Part shown: positions 45,060 through 58,100 of the stretch, one piece after another | How the letters are laid out: every line of letters begins with the position of its first letter | Position numbering within the stretch: the first letter of the stretch is position 1 | From: Pegea sp. RAD2-039 | Lineage: Eukaryota > Chordata > Thaliacea > Salpida > Salpidae | Direction: 5' to 3' | Assembly: GCA_034620365.1 (NCBI GenBank) | Contig: JAQGEQ010000357.1 | Location: 186,001-250,000, forward strand | Length of the DNA stretch: 64,000 nt | Position numbers and translations under genes: made by a program | The notes under the pieces: generated by a model | What the model was told of the DNA's origin: nothing | Seen by the model: only the letters and a program-made list of their open reading frames with translations | Database searches by the model: none

Positions 45060-47221
45060 TGTGATTTTTCATTCCTTCTTCATTCAATTTGATTTTCAGC
45101 TCAAAGAACCCTCTACCAACTAGTTGGCAATCAACATCATTCATTCGTATATCTCTTTAATAATCAAGTAACTCATCAACATACTGCTGCTTCTTACAAT
45201 AGAATCGTCTTCATCAGTCTTTGATCATCGCCTGATTGATTTTATGTTGTCATTATTTGTGTATTACAATTTCAGTTGAAAATCTGTTCTAGGTAACAAA
45301 TCTTTAGAAAAATTCGGACTTTTTGATCTCATCAGCTCTTTATATGTTTTAAGCACTTTAAGTTTGTTTTATAGGAGTTAGGTAACTAACTACTTGTAGA
45401 AATTGCCATCTACTGAGAATAAGTTAACAAGTAGATTTATCATTTAAAAAATGTAATTGCAAACAAAAAATTTTTTAAGAAACGAAACATATCTAAATTT
45501 GTTTGTTCAAATCCTAATGGAACTTAGATAATTCCTGTAGAATGTATTTGAGAGATAAGTACAAAAACTAAAACGGTCTATTTTATTTATGTAGACTACC
45601 AAAATATTTTGTTAACTCAACGCGTGGCTGTGAGTAATGAATCCAACAGATCTTATAACGAGCATCTTGAAGTAGATGGAATTAAGAGTTTTGCATAAAT
45701 ACTCATTTGTTACGATTTTTTAATTACTAACATAGACAACCAAAAAATGGAACTTTAAAAAAGCTACAACTATTTTATTACTTGTAGAAATATTGTCTAC
45801 TATCCCCCTTCTCTTCTTAAGTCTTATTTTCTCTATTTCATGATTATCTCGAAAATCAGGCTTTAGAAATTATCAATTTTTTCTTAAATTAAAATTTATT
45901 TGAAAAATTACGTCTTAGTTGACAATTTGTTTTCAATTTTTGAAATATCTGTTGAGAGCTGCGTTTGATAAGCTTTGAATCAGACAATCAGTCTAATTTA
46001 CTACCAGTATTACCCATTTTTACTGTAAAGTTTATTACTGCCGGTACTACCGGTGGTTTCAGAAACACTGCTTCATACAATTGATTGTCTGTTTTCTACA
46101 TCGTTATCTAATGAACGGCCTAAAAACAAATAATAATCAGTCAAAGACCAAACTGTATATCATCTTTTCTCATCATCAAACAAAGAAAAGAAGTTGTAAA
46201 AGTCTTATTGAAGGTAATAAGACTCTGAGCAAATAAAAGTTATTTAGAAACTTCATGCATCAAAGAATTTATGAAAAATTCCTAGTTTTAATTAAGCACA
46301 TTTTGATTGTATTCGTGTTTTTTTCTTATTTGTTATATGTACAGACTAGCATATGTTTGGCTCCTATGTTGCACTGCTATAATTGTATTATCATTTCCTT
46401 TACATCTTTTTGTTTTTAATAATATATTACTGTTTATATGTTTACCAACTTTTGAATTATAATAAAATACTACAATTAAAACTACTCTAAGATTGATTGA
46501 AATAGATATTAAAATAAAGTATTTTAAACATCTCAGCAAAAACTGTTTTAAATACAATTTGAATAATATGTAATAATATAAGAGTTAGCAAGATTATAAA
46601 AATCCATTTCTTCTAAAAGCCAGTTTGTTGATTGTATACAATAATATACAATAAAACAGCAAAGCAAAATTTTAAACGTGTACATTTCTTTAAAACTTAT
46701 TGATATAAAAAGTCAATCAATTGTATCCAATTTCATATTAACTTCAGCTTAATATTATTTAAAAATATAATGTTTACATATTTAAACTTTCGTAAATTAT
46801 ACTAAATGTAATCAATCCTAAAAATTATCTCTTAATGATATCACAGATTTTAAAAGCTCGTTCTATAGTTTTCAAAAAAGAATTATTTTTTAATTGCTAC
46901 TAAATAATAATATTACGACAAATAATAAAGTTCTTTGCTTGTAGGTATATGATAGTAGTTATTTTATATCTCTATTTATTAGATGACCATTTAAACACTT
47001 TTGTTATAGTTGTATAGTTCGGCACATAAAATATTTTTCTTCCTTCATAAGTTTACTAAAAAAAGCTAAGAATGCTTGAATAATTTGTTCAAGGCTTTTA
47101 ACCCGAAGTTTTCTATTCTAATGTTAAGAAATTTATTTAAGATATATTTCTATATTCATCGTTTAAAAATTCTAAAATTTTTCTTCAAAATTAAACTAAA
47201 CGATTAACTTTTTTTAAAGAA
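45060..47221. other. AT-rich intergenic region, no gene seen
   Basis: About 2.1 kb between two + strand genes. The frame at 46333-46557 (-) is AT-driven. The stretch should contain the promoter of the EF-hand gene, but no distinct element is visible. Confidence 0.5.
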
Positions 47222-48660
47222 ATGTCTATTACTATTAAAAGGATAAATTTTCTTCTTAAACTATTTATTTGTTTAAGTTGTTGGACAGCTACTAATGGTG
47301 TTCCGTTAAAGTTTGATGGTAGGTTAAACTTTTGATAAATAATTTTTAACTTAATGATATCTGACTTGCTTTAGGTGTGAATAAAAGCAGAGTATCACCT
47401 AAAGAAATGGTGAGATAGTTCTTTTATTAAAACCTAAAATTTAACACCAATTCTACACAAACAGGAGAAACAAGAGAATGATATTCTGCCACCAAAGCAT
47501 TTAGATGCAGTTAAGATTGGACCAGACGGTGTTTTCAACAAAGAGTTTCATCAAGAAGTTTTCCTCGGTGAAGAAATCTCTGATTTTCAAGATAGTGAAG
47601 AAGCAGAACAAAAAATACAACTTAAAAAGATATTTTTCTTGTAATTTGATAATTAACTTCTGTTTAGTTTTCATAAGACATATTTTGAGTCTTGATATTT
47701 TAGGATTGATGAAAATAGGGATGAACAGATTGATGAGGGGGAACTGGCTGAGTGGGTGTTGAAAAAAACTATCGAACATTTCAATGAAGCGAAAAATGAA
47801 AATAAAATAAAATTTAATCTGTTAGATATCAACAATGATTCAATGTTGGATTGGAATGAATTCTTGATGGGGTTCTTCTCAAATAAAGGTCTTAAAAAAA
47901 GGTTAAGAGGTTATAAAGTGATTATGATTTATTCATAAATGGATTTGACAGTGATACATCTATGAAAAAGATCATTGAAGAAGAGATTCAATTATCAGCT
48001 GCTGTTAGAGATCAAATAGAAGAAGCAAGAGACAAGTGGATACAGGTTCATTGAAGTCAGGTTGAAATCTTTACACAAAATATCTTCGTCTTCATCAGGC
48101 TTCCAGTAATAGGTCCGCTAGTCCTCTCTCCCTAGATCAGTTCCTCTTCTTTCAACATCCAGAAACAAGTCAAAGAATGATAGAGTTTATGGTAGAAGAT
48201 CTGCTCCATGATATTGGTAAAGATCAAGATGTTGAATCTCAATGTGATCTTCACATGATCTTCAGATATGGATGGGAATGGAGAAGTGAGCATCCAGGAG
48301 TTTTTGATGCTGGAAGGAGAGGACTCTTTATATAATGAGCCACAGAATGGATGGGTTAGAGAACGAAGAAAAGAGTTTATGAACGTTCTCGATAAGAACA
48401 ATGATGGAATCGCATCAAAAGATGAACTCGAGGTATTTCATTGGCTACTGGTTGCTTTTAGTAACCACTTGTGGTTTTTTTAGGCTTATGTGAATCCTCT
48501 TAACAAGGCAATGCCTCATCAAGAGGCTCGTCAATTGATTGGATTTGGAGATGATAATGGAGATGGCGTCTTATCTCTTCAAGAATTACTTATTAATAGC
48601 GAGTACTATACAGGAAGCAAACTTTATAATTACGCAAAGAATATTCATTATGATTTATAA
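47222..48660 (+). CDS. SDF4: Cab45/SDF4-like secretory-pathway EF-hand protein (CREC family)
   Basis: Calcium-binding protein of the Golgi/ER lumen; in mammals Cab45 sorts secretory cargo in the trans-Golgi. Eight exons (47222-47318, 47375-47409, 47465-47640, 47704-47901, 47952-48045, 48099-48216, 48266-48432, 48484-48660) join in phase to 1,062 nt and 353 aa, typical for the family. A signal peptide spans about residues 1-27 (INFLLKLFICLSCWTATNG). HLDAVKIGPDGVFNKEFHQE and VFLGEE match the Cab45 start. EF-hand loops are visible at IDENRDEQIDEGEL, LDINNDSMLDWNEF, DMDGNGEVSIQEF, LDKNNDGIASKDEL and GDDNGDGVLSLQEL, with a degenerate one between. The C-terminus is HYDL, resembling but not identical to an HDEL retention signal; mammalian Cab45 ends in HEEF. 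Other CREC members (reticulocalbin, calumenin) are the alternative. Confidence 0.88.
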
Positions 48661-50440
48661 AAGATTTCAAATTAGTTAATAATCATTCACTTGTTGATGG
48701 TTTTAAACTAATTTTTTTGCAGTTAATTTGTAGTGTCTGAAAGCAGTTTTTGTCGCAATCAATTATTTCAAGCAATTAGATGATGAAATACAAACGAATT
48801 TCACTCAAAATTTGATTTATTATCGTTTGTCTTTCACTGTGTAATTTTTCATGTGGTTCTTGCTTTTATTACTTTTTTATTTCCTTAAATACAAAAATAT
48901 ATTTACTTATCTATTGTTGGCTGAGAACATTAAATCTTATTTCGCAGAAACTTGATTTTTTGCAAATTTTATTTCTTTTAAACTCATATAAAAGCAAATT
49001 TGATGATATAATCTAATTTTAATTTATTTGTTATTTATAAAAAATGTTCTAAAAAGTTGAGGCTTAAAGATTATTACAGCTAATAAAGTTTTTAAAACTG
49101 TCTTCATTTTTTCAGACATGAGCTAAGATAATATACAGAAATACTTTTCTCAAAATGTTGGCTTCAACTACGCAAGAGAAATTTAGATTACTTGCTTAGC
49201 TATTTATATATTTGCGTATTTCTACGTTTAGATATGACAATTTTTAAATAGATTTGGTAATCATTAAATTAAAAAAATATATTTGTTAAAAATGATAATC
49301 GCATAATCTTGTAATTAGCTATTTTCTATTTTAGTCTTTTGAAAGTGTTTTTATTTTCAGTTTTATGTGTTTTCAAAAAGAAAATTTAAAACATCAAAGA
49401 AGTTAAAAAAATATTTGACAAAGTTCTACCAATCAAATGAAGGCAATTAACTTGGTTCTTAAATTATTCTTCAAATTTTGGTCTTGGAAATAATAGCTAC
49501 CAGAAATATTGCAATAGCAAAGTAATTACGTAACGCTATACATTATTTAGAAGCAAGTTAAGACTCACAAGGAAAATAAGATTTAAGATCTGTTTTCTTA
49601 CCAGTAGATCAAATCGTTGTTTATTTGTGCATCTTGGAAAGGTTTTGTAGCAACTTGATTTTCTGTAAGACTCCTGCAATACTATTTCTAATATTTCGGT
49701 TGCTAATTGAACCAGAATAATATAAAAGGTTTTTATTAAGTAGCTTTTTGGACGTTGAAAAATACTAATTCTTGAGGCTGAAAACTAAATATTTCTCTTT
49801 AAAAAATCATCTATGATATCTTCTAAAAAATGTCAACTATTAGATGAAATATCGAAACAAAATGTAAATTTCTAAAATACTTTTTATCAAAATCTATCAG
49901 CTGATAATTGATGAAGTAATCCATTAAGTAGGAAAGTTTGTTTTCAAATTCTTATATTTATTCGATTATTTCACCTTTTAAATTATTTAAACTTTAAAGA
50001 GTTTGAAAATTTAACTACCCAGCAATTTAATCTTTACATAAATGTGGCAAAACTCTAAACTTACAGCTCAAAATAGAATTATGCTGATGATACAACTTAG
50101 TTTTGAACAAAAAAAGCCTTAGACAGCTAATGTGATAATTGCTTTACTTCAAAATGCTTTTACTGAAACTTGGATACTATCAAGATGTAATTAAATTAAT
50201 CTGATGCAGATTACTTTGATAATTGCTATCTATCTTAAAGCATGGTAAAAACTACAAGTATTTTTCTTGAAAATTCATCATCAATATCATCATACTGAAT
50301 CCAATCCAAGATCACATGAAAACGATCTTATAAAAATCAATTTATAGATTGAAGGTAGTTTGAGAGATTTAATTGATTTTTTAAGTGAATTTTCAACCCT
50401 AACAGTCATCAATCTCCGCAGCTTTGAGTTTAGTACGTTT
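48661..50440. other. AT-rich intergenic region, no gene seen
   Basis: AT-rich flank of the EF-hand gene. Base composition changes visibly at about 50.44 kb, where the GC-raised stretch begins. Confidence 0.5.
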
Positions 50441-53400
50441 ATTTACATCAGCCTATAGTCGTATGTACATTTGAGGCGGGCAGAAAAAATAACGTCACCA
50501 CATACAGATTTATACAAAACGATTTTTTACAAACATTGACGTCACAAAATGGCGTAATAGCGCCACTAGTGGCGACGGTTACGATACAAATTATACAGAC
50601 AGAAAAGAAAACGCGATACTAGGGCGGGATGACCCTGATGACGTAGCACAGGCGACCCAGACGGCGTGGATGAAATGTCACGTGACTCGATCGTGACGTA
50701 GTTGTTAGCAACAGCAGAATGCTGCTCAACTGATGCATACACGCAATAAAGGTACAGCTGGGATTAAAGCACAGAGAAAGTGGTTTCTAGGGAGTATTGC
50801 ACGAAACCAGAGTCGGGCGAATTGGGGCGATAGGGTCGAAAATAGCGCCAGAGAAGACATAAGATTTTTTTTAAGTAAATTTTTTTTCGATTTTTTGATT
50901 TTTTTTCGATTTTGTTTTTTGATATTTTTTAAAGAGATTTTTATGAAATTAACAAACAGCTACAAAAATACGTCGAAACGGTGTTAAATTGTAACCATGG
51001 TGACGTAGCGTTTACATAGCAACATCAATTTAACTTTCTATCAACGCGATAGATACTTGTTGCAAAATAATTCAATAATAACTGAGCATAGTGTAAACAA
51101 CAACAAGAACCAAATAGCAGCAAGAAATTAGCTTCCACATCAAACCTACGTAATAGCAATTAGATCGATGCCGTCATCATTAAACTGATTTGGGCATGAA
51201 GCATGAAAAGGCTACTGTATATACTAGATCTGTACCATGTGAACAACTAGTAACTAACAGTGGGTAGGTGGGTAAGAAAGGTAGTTACATGTGAACGCTC
51301 AATTTCAAATGTTGGGACAAAGTGAAGAAATACGTAAAATTGTTTATCTAACTTTGAAAAAAAGATCAAGATTAAAGAAAGACACCTGATAAAAAATCAA
51401 CGATTTGATGAATACTTTACAAAATAGAATAGCCTACCATCAGTTGTTTGCTAGCTTGTTAACGGAAGAACTAAAAGTTTGTAGAAGGCAGCAATTTTAA
51501 GTACTATAAACATAAGATTAGACACAGAGTATGAATAAAAGCAAATTTGTTGATTATTTATAAATTTTGTCACTGATCCAATAAAGTGTTGAACACTGAC
51601 CAGAAGATAGTGGTCAGATTGATCTGGAGTTATTTCATGATTACAGCCCACTTTTGAAAGTACGCAAACAAATGGAAATGCATAGCGACAGTTTCTGTGG
51701 TACACATGAGTTTTTTGGGCAACAAAACTTGTACTTTAGTTGAATAGAATTTGAAACTAAACTACGTAAAATTTAACTGTAAATTGCCAATTCCGTAAAT
51801 GTACCTAAAGACCCAAATCGATGAAATGAGAGCGAAAGCGTTGAGTGTAATTGATTACCGATGAGTCAAAAAAAAAGGAATTTTTAACAAGCTCAATTAA
51901 CAACAACATTTAAAACAACTTGATAAAATGCAAATCTATAAAACAGGAATTTCATCATAAACTAAATCTCGAAAACAATTAACAAGCAAATAGGCACATG
52001 ACGCAAAGGCACAGGTATACACCGGCCAGTTGTGGGGGTCTTGGTGGGTGTAGGGGGTGGTTGTGATCCTTATCAGGTTACTATTGCACAAATAGAACCA
52101 TCTCATCACTCCAATCACAAAACCAAATCAATAAAGTACCAAAAACGTATGGTTTGCTTCGTTGAAACGTAATTATCAAAACGAGATGGAGTCAAGAGGG
52201 GGGAGGGGGTTGGTGGATTTTGCTACTGCAGATGATAGTGATCACCTCATTCATCAAAGCATAGAAGAAAGATTATTGCAAAAGAACAGAAGAAGCGATG
52301 ATGACGTCATCTGGTTAATAGATAATCTAATTTATGTACTTGGCAAAATATTATGAGGAAGTAAACAAAAAGTGGCAAAATAGAAGACCAACCATTTAGT
52401 CAGTTGGTGAGATGGCAAGATTGAATCGTCGCCAGCCGCGTTAAAGAGTCGCGACGCGTACAGCCAGTTAACAATCGGAATAAAAGTCTTATACTGAAAA
52501 TGAGAATGATTGAAAAGAGGTTAAAGGTAGGTGGAGAGCTGGTAACTGTTCATTAAAAATCGACATGCTTCGTCAGTCTCGCTACTAATCAAGTGTTCGA
52601 TAGTGCAAGAAAGCACTTGAGGATGAAGTGATGATCGCTCGCTCACGCGGTCGTGATGATGATGATGATGGCGGTTGGCTGAGCACGATTGGAAAGATGA
52701 GTTTGTTTATCTCATTGCTCAACACCAATTCAATCTCAAACATTGGCGACAAAGACACTATAAAGGCGCTTTCTAGCTGTGTGTAAGAATTGAGTTTGAA
52801 GGGAGATTGTTTGCTATTAACAAGTTTTGGCCGGTAAATGATGGCTTCAATTAAATATACACTAAGAACAACGTGCCAAGATAACTTAACTATACTGCTC
52901 AGGGAGAAGCTTCTTTGTCAATTGTATAATTAAGACTGCGACCTCTAGCGTGGACCAATCAAAGACGATGGACAATCCACCAGACAAGATTTATCGCCGT
53001 TCAAATTTGCTCAAAACTAATTACAGCGATATTAGATGAAGCACCAGATGACAAAAAACAATATATGCAAATGATTCTCGTGAGTATATGTAAATGAAAG
53101 TTAATTTTATTGAAAGATGAAGTTTACACAATGAAGTTTTAATCAGACAGAAGTTTCTACAAATCAAGTGGTTTCAATCTTTATTCACAGCTTATGACGC
53201 CATTAAAGAGGCATATGCAATAAATTCTTAAGAAATTTAAAGGGTAGCTAAATAGTTAGGTGGATATGGGGCAGATGTGTTTGTTGCTGGTACTTGGTGC
53301 TATTTTTTGGGTTTTTTTTATACTCTTTTATCAATTGAGCCGAGTAGATGATAATAAAAATTAAGGCACAAACACAAGAAATATTATTATTACACAATGC

Positions 53401-55135
53401 TGGGGAAGTTTATATTCAGAGTAAAAAATAAAACTAGCAGCTGTAAGCCGGAGTCGAGGCTGTAGATGAGAACAAGAAGTTACTTGGGCATCGGAAAGTA
53501 ACTACAAAACCCACCAACATTTGGTGATTAAGAGGATACCTAGCTGCCGAGTAGTAAATCGGTATTGCACACTAATGTGTACAAGCAACTGGTTGATTGA
53601 TTATCGTCGATATTTATTTTCTATATGGATCAGTAATTGGATACTAGGACGGAAATAGATGTTACAAATACGTGGATGAATTTGTCGTCATCTTCAAGTC
53701 GATTGTTTCACAGTATTCACCACAAAGATTTAGATAAAGTCAACAACAACGGCGACGAAGCTAGCGACGTGTTTCGGGTATTCTTAGTACTTTAGTTTTT
53801 GGAAACTTGTCAATTTCTTTGATGAACATTTACAACAAGTTTTTTGGTAATTTAAGAAATAATTCTAGAATTTTGAGTGGACTACAAGCTACCGAGCGAT
53901 GTTCTGTACGTGACCAGAGGGAGAAGGGTTGGTGGAAATGCATATTCGTAGGCAAAACAACGAATTTGTTTCAAATTTAAAGTTGAGGTAAAACTGAACA
54001 AAGGGTTGCACCGTGTAAACGCTTTCATTGAAAGTTGACTCGCCTACAAAAGCAGGCGACTTTCTATCAAACCCTCCGAGTTCAGGTCGTCTCTAAAGAC
54101 TGCTAGAGAAGAATGATACAAAAGGAACAACAAAAAGTGAAATTATTGCAGCAGATAAGGTAATCGGGGTTAAATTGGTTGAAAGTTGCAATCAGTGACC
54201 AGCCCAAGTAAATGGGCAGCAGACGACGACGACGACCAGCCACCACTGGTCCAGACAGACCTCAACCGCTTATGGGTTATGATGTTTCAAAATACAAAAA
54301 AAAACTAAGCTATCACAGCCCAAAAGATAAACTGACTGATATGCAAGTGAGTCAGTAGCAGCAGACTGAGCAGGTGATGCTGTTGTCGCTGTAGTTGCTG
54401 CTACTGCACTTTAATGGCAGGTTTGTGAGCATGTGATGGTGAAATACCAAAAGGGTTAGCGGGCGGAATGTTCGCGAATAGACTGGGGCGAACAGTAGAG
54501 TTGCTGTTGGATTGACAAGTGATTTGATTTGTAGAAATAGGAGAAGATAGAAGAGACACAAATGTGCAAATTATTTTGGGTTTTGGATGTTTTCAAAGAT
54601 TGACTGATTTGTGTTGGTGATAGTAGTTTTGGATCGTAGCAGAAATGAACGTAGAAGGGGGAGGGGGTGGAAGATAGAAGAGACTCACACACAGAAAGAT
54701 ATTAGCAAAAAAAAATAGTTTAAAAAATTGTTAAGCCGTGGTTTTCAGATAATGAAATCAAGTGAAGAAACACTACGACAGATTTGGCCTGAATACAAAG
54801 CAAAAACACAGTACAAGTGTAGAAGATCAAACGGGCTAAACTCGGAATCGATCACTGATTCAATCGCTCACATTTTATGTAAACCGGCTGTTTGGGCGGT
54901 GACGAATTATATGATAAAAGTTGATTTGAAGAACGACTTTGTGCTGTTCAAACTATTCTTTGACAGGTAATTATCGTACATAAAAACTAGATGATTAACT
55001 TGATTAAAATAGTCGAAAAAAAAGTTCCATTCAGTAGTAGCAGCAAAAAAGTTTGCGTTAAGTTAATGATATGAAGTAAAAGGGGATTACCAAAGCACTT
55101 TGTTCAAAAAAAACTCATTAAAGAGTCTGGGAAGT
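50440..55135 (-). other. GC-raised stretch downstream of the ArfGAP gene: long 3' UTR or non-coding RNA
   Basis: About 4.7 kb with clearly higher GC than the other intergenic regions and no recognisable protein. It abuts the stop of the minus-strand ArfGAP gene (55136) and ends in AT-rich DNA near a minus-strand GTAAATAAACG (about 50447-50457) that contains AATAAA. The simplest reading is a very long 3' UTR of the ArfGAP transcript; a separate non-coding RNA is possible. It includes a perfect palindrome CGCCACTAGTGGCG (50561-50574), an X-box-like GTAACCATGGTGAC (about 50991), TGACGTCA at 50537 and 52302, and a GAT microsatellite (about 52655-52672). Short + strand frames at 50733-50987 and 54728-54970 were not accepted, although the latter ends at a good donor-like GACAG/GTAATT. 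Confidence 0.4.
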
Positions 55136-58100
55136 TTAGTCGGATGTGCAACCTGTGAAAGAGAAAGATCAGAAGATGATTAAGATGAATTAGGAGAAAG
55201 TTACCGAATAAACTGAAGGATTCTGAGTTGCCTCCTAAATTAGCTGCAGCATTACTAAAAATCTCAGAAGGAGAACAAGCGTTTGGAGATGTTGATCTAG
55301 AAAGAGCGAATGAGATCACGTGACTAATTGTAGCGCGCGCTTACTGTGATGATGCTTTGGAACCATCGGTAGCGAAGTTGTCAGCGACACTATTATGGCG
55401 TAGAGAGTTGTTTGGAGGTCGGGAAGGTGCGCGGTTGAAAGATGGGTTGGAATTTCCTGTAGATGAACTCAGTGGTGATTTGTTCATCTTTGCGTGGTTG
55501 CTATAGTTACCTGGGAAGTTGGAGAAGACACGAGTAGAGCCCCAAAGATTGTCAGGGATGTTGAGACGAGAAGAAGACATATTGCTGTCTCCCCAAACTC
55601 TGTTGATGTTTGCTGCGTCGCTAATAGGCGCGAACGACCAGCTGTTATCACTTCCGCCGCTAGTGGTTGTAGTTGATGAAGATGCCAAATTAAAAGCATC
55701 AGATGAAAGATCAGATGTTGCAGTTGATGAAGGTGGTTGATGACGTGATGTAGACCAAGTAGAGCGCGCGTCGTCGACCACAGAAGCATTAGAAGTGGTC
55801 TTTTCTACTGGGGTCACTGGTGGGGGACTCAGTAGCTTCTGAAAGATTGCCTGACTATCTGGTCCGGTCAACTTTTCACTACCAACGCGGAAGAACGCGT
55901 TTTTAAGTATTTCGATTTCTGTTAAGCCTGCAGAAGACGACAACGCGTTGTTACTAGCAACCACAAGAGTAGCAACGTGCGATCTTACCAAGATATTGAT
56001 TTCGTAATTCAGGATTAAGTGAGTTAGAGTAGATTTCCCGGAAGCTTTTGACAAATGAAAGAGCTAAGTTGATCTTGTTGTTAAGGATCAAATCAAAGAT
56101 CTCTTTCATAGAGGTCTCGGCGTGCGTGATGTTGTTTTGATCCAATCCTGCTTCTCGAAGGTCCCACGGCAAGATTTGAGCGTTTTTACTTCCAGAGTTT
56201 AGTTGTTCTTCTACTTGCTTCCAGCGGTAGTTCAGAGTTGCAGAAACAAACGACAGAGTCTGGTTGTTGGTATGGTTACCACTAGCCGCTGCCATCGAAT
56301 GAGCGAGATTAGCGGTGTTGTTGCCAAGCGCGAGTCCTGACAACGCGTTAGCGAGTCCATTATCTTGGAAGTTGATCTTGTTTGAGAAGTTAGCAAGATC
56401 AGAGGCAGCAAGACCACCAGCCGCTGATTGCTGAGTTTGGGCGGCGAGGATATTTCGTAGACCATGAAGAGGGTCGGCAGCGTTAGCAGCTTGCATCCAG
56501 TCCATCTGACTGGCGAGTCCTACAAGTAGAAGAGAGGTGGTTATGGGACACTAGAGGTGGTTGTATTCAACGTACCATTAGCAGCGAGGTTTTGTGGCCA
56601 GCTGGGAGTGGTGTTGGTCTGAGTCAGTCGTCCAAACAATGATTGAGTGGACAAGTCGACCATGTTAGCGTGACGCGCGGCGTTTCCGGGCCAAGCTCCT
56701 GTTGCAATTGGTCCTTGTAACTTTCGATTACTTGAAACGCGCGCTACTTACCCCATGGTAACGCGTCATATGGTGTGGAAGGGTTGCCATGGAAACCACG
56801 AGCGGAATCGAAGCCGTTGAGTGGTGAATTGAGATGGTTTTGAAAGGTGCCCAACGACAAACCATTCATCATTCCATTTGGTGTCCGGTCGTCCCAAGCA
56901 GTGCCATCTGGTCAGAAAATCGAAGTTTTAGTGAGTTGTGGTCAGAGGGCAAGATGCGGTCCACTTACAAGCTTGGTTGGCAGCCAGAGCTAAAGGGTCC
57001 TGAGCCAATCTGTTCAGATTATTGGCAGTGATTCGAGCGGCATCATACATCTGCAACAAGTATATAGCAACGCGATCGCGGGATGGTTGCTAGGTAACTT
57101 ACTCCTGGGTTAGCTGCAGCGTTGTTACGGAAGAATTTAGTGGTGAGCAAGTTGGTAAGGTTTCCGTTTCGGATATCGAAATCTGAAGGATCTGTGAGAT
57201 GAGAAAAGATAAAGATGCTGATGAGATGATTGATGTACGAACCTCGTCTCAGTTGATGAGAGTTAGTGGGATTTTCATAACGTAGTTTAATGAGGTCTGG
57301 TGGGCCGTGAATTGGTGGATAACAGGAAGCATCTTTTAAACCAGTTGTGTGTGAAATAGGTGCTGGAATGTCATATGTAGATCCTAATAAGTGATCGATT
57401 AAGATGAAGATGATAAAGATTGAAAGATGCTTACGTGTTAAGTCGTTTTTAATCAATGGAGGTTTGATAGCATCAGCTGGTATTTCACCTGATAAAGACA
57501 TCGATGAAGATGATACTTCAATTGACTGTTCACTGACCTCTAAAAACTTTCCCCATTTCTCCCATTGGACCAATAGGAGGATAACATTCTAATTCTTTTT
57601 GTTGACTTCCATCATTTTTGTTGATTGTAACAATAGTAGGCTTAGCAGAAGAAGTTGTCGATGGTGTAGAGTCCTTCAACGCGTTTGTATCGCTGACTGA
57701 GACGACTACTGCTGGTTTTTCACAAGCTTGGACATGATTGTCTTTTACAAGAGGAGGAACTGATGGTTTTGGAACATCATCTGAATAAAACCAACAAGAT
57801 TAGAGAATCTATTGTCTATATTGTTTGAACAAATAGCTTAAAATCACAAGCTTTAAGGCGTTTCCAACTAAATAAAACATTAGTGAAGTACCTGGTAAAC
57901 TTGCCATCTTATCGAGAGCTAGAACTTGTTCAATAGCATTTAACCATTCGTTGTAACATTGCAATTTAGAAGGTTCAATCCCAAAGAAGTAAGCAACATA
58001 ATCCAAATAATCAGAAGCTGAAAATTGATGGTGAAATAACAGTTTGAAAAAAAATGAAGAAAATTACATTTAAGTTTCATTGATGAGCAAATTGCGATTT

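Noticed and set aside
52655..52672. GAT trinucleotide microsatellite
   Set aside because: Short and ordinary; noted within the GC-raised block but not worth separate interest.
54728..54970. 80-codon + strand ORF ending at a donor-like site
   Set aside because: It lies in the GC-raised block where chance ORFs are longer, has no family resemblance and no convincing downstream exon in phase.
55484..55789. Open frames antisense or shifted within the large ArfGAP-gene exon
   Set aside because: They are shadows of the real minus-strand frame, whose splice phases fit on both sides.
57043..57573. Single 176-codon minus-strand ORF
   Set aside because: It reads through three real introns; splitting it at GT-AG sites (57488-57435, 57383-57243, 57191-57103) restores phase with the neighbouring exons.
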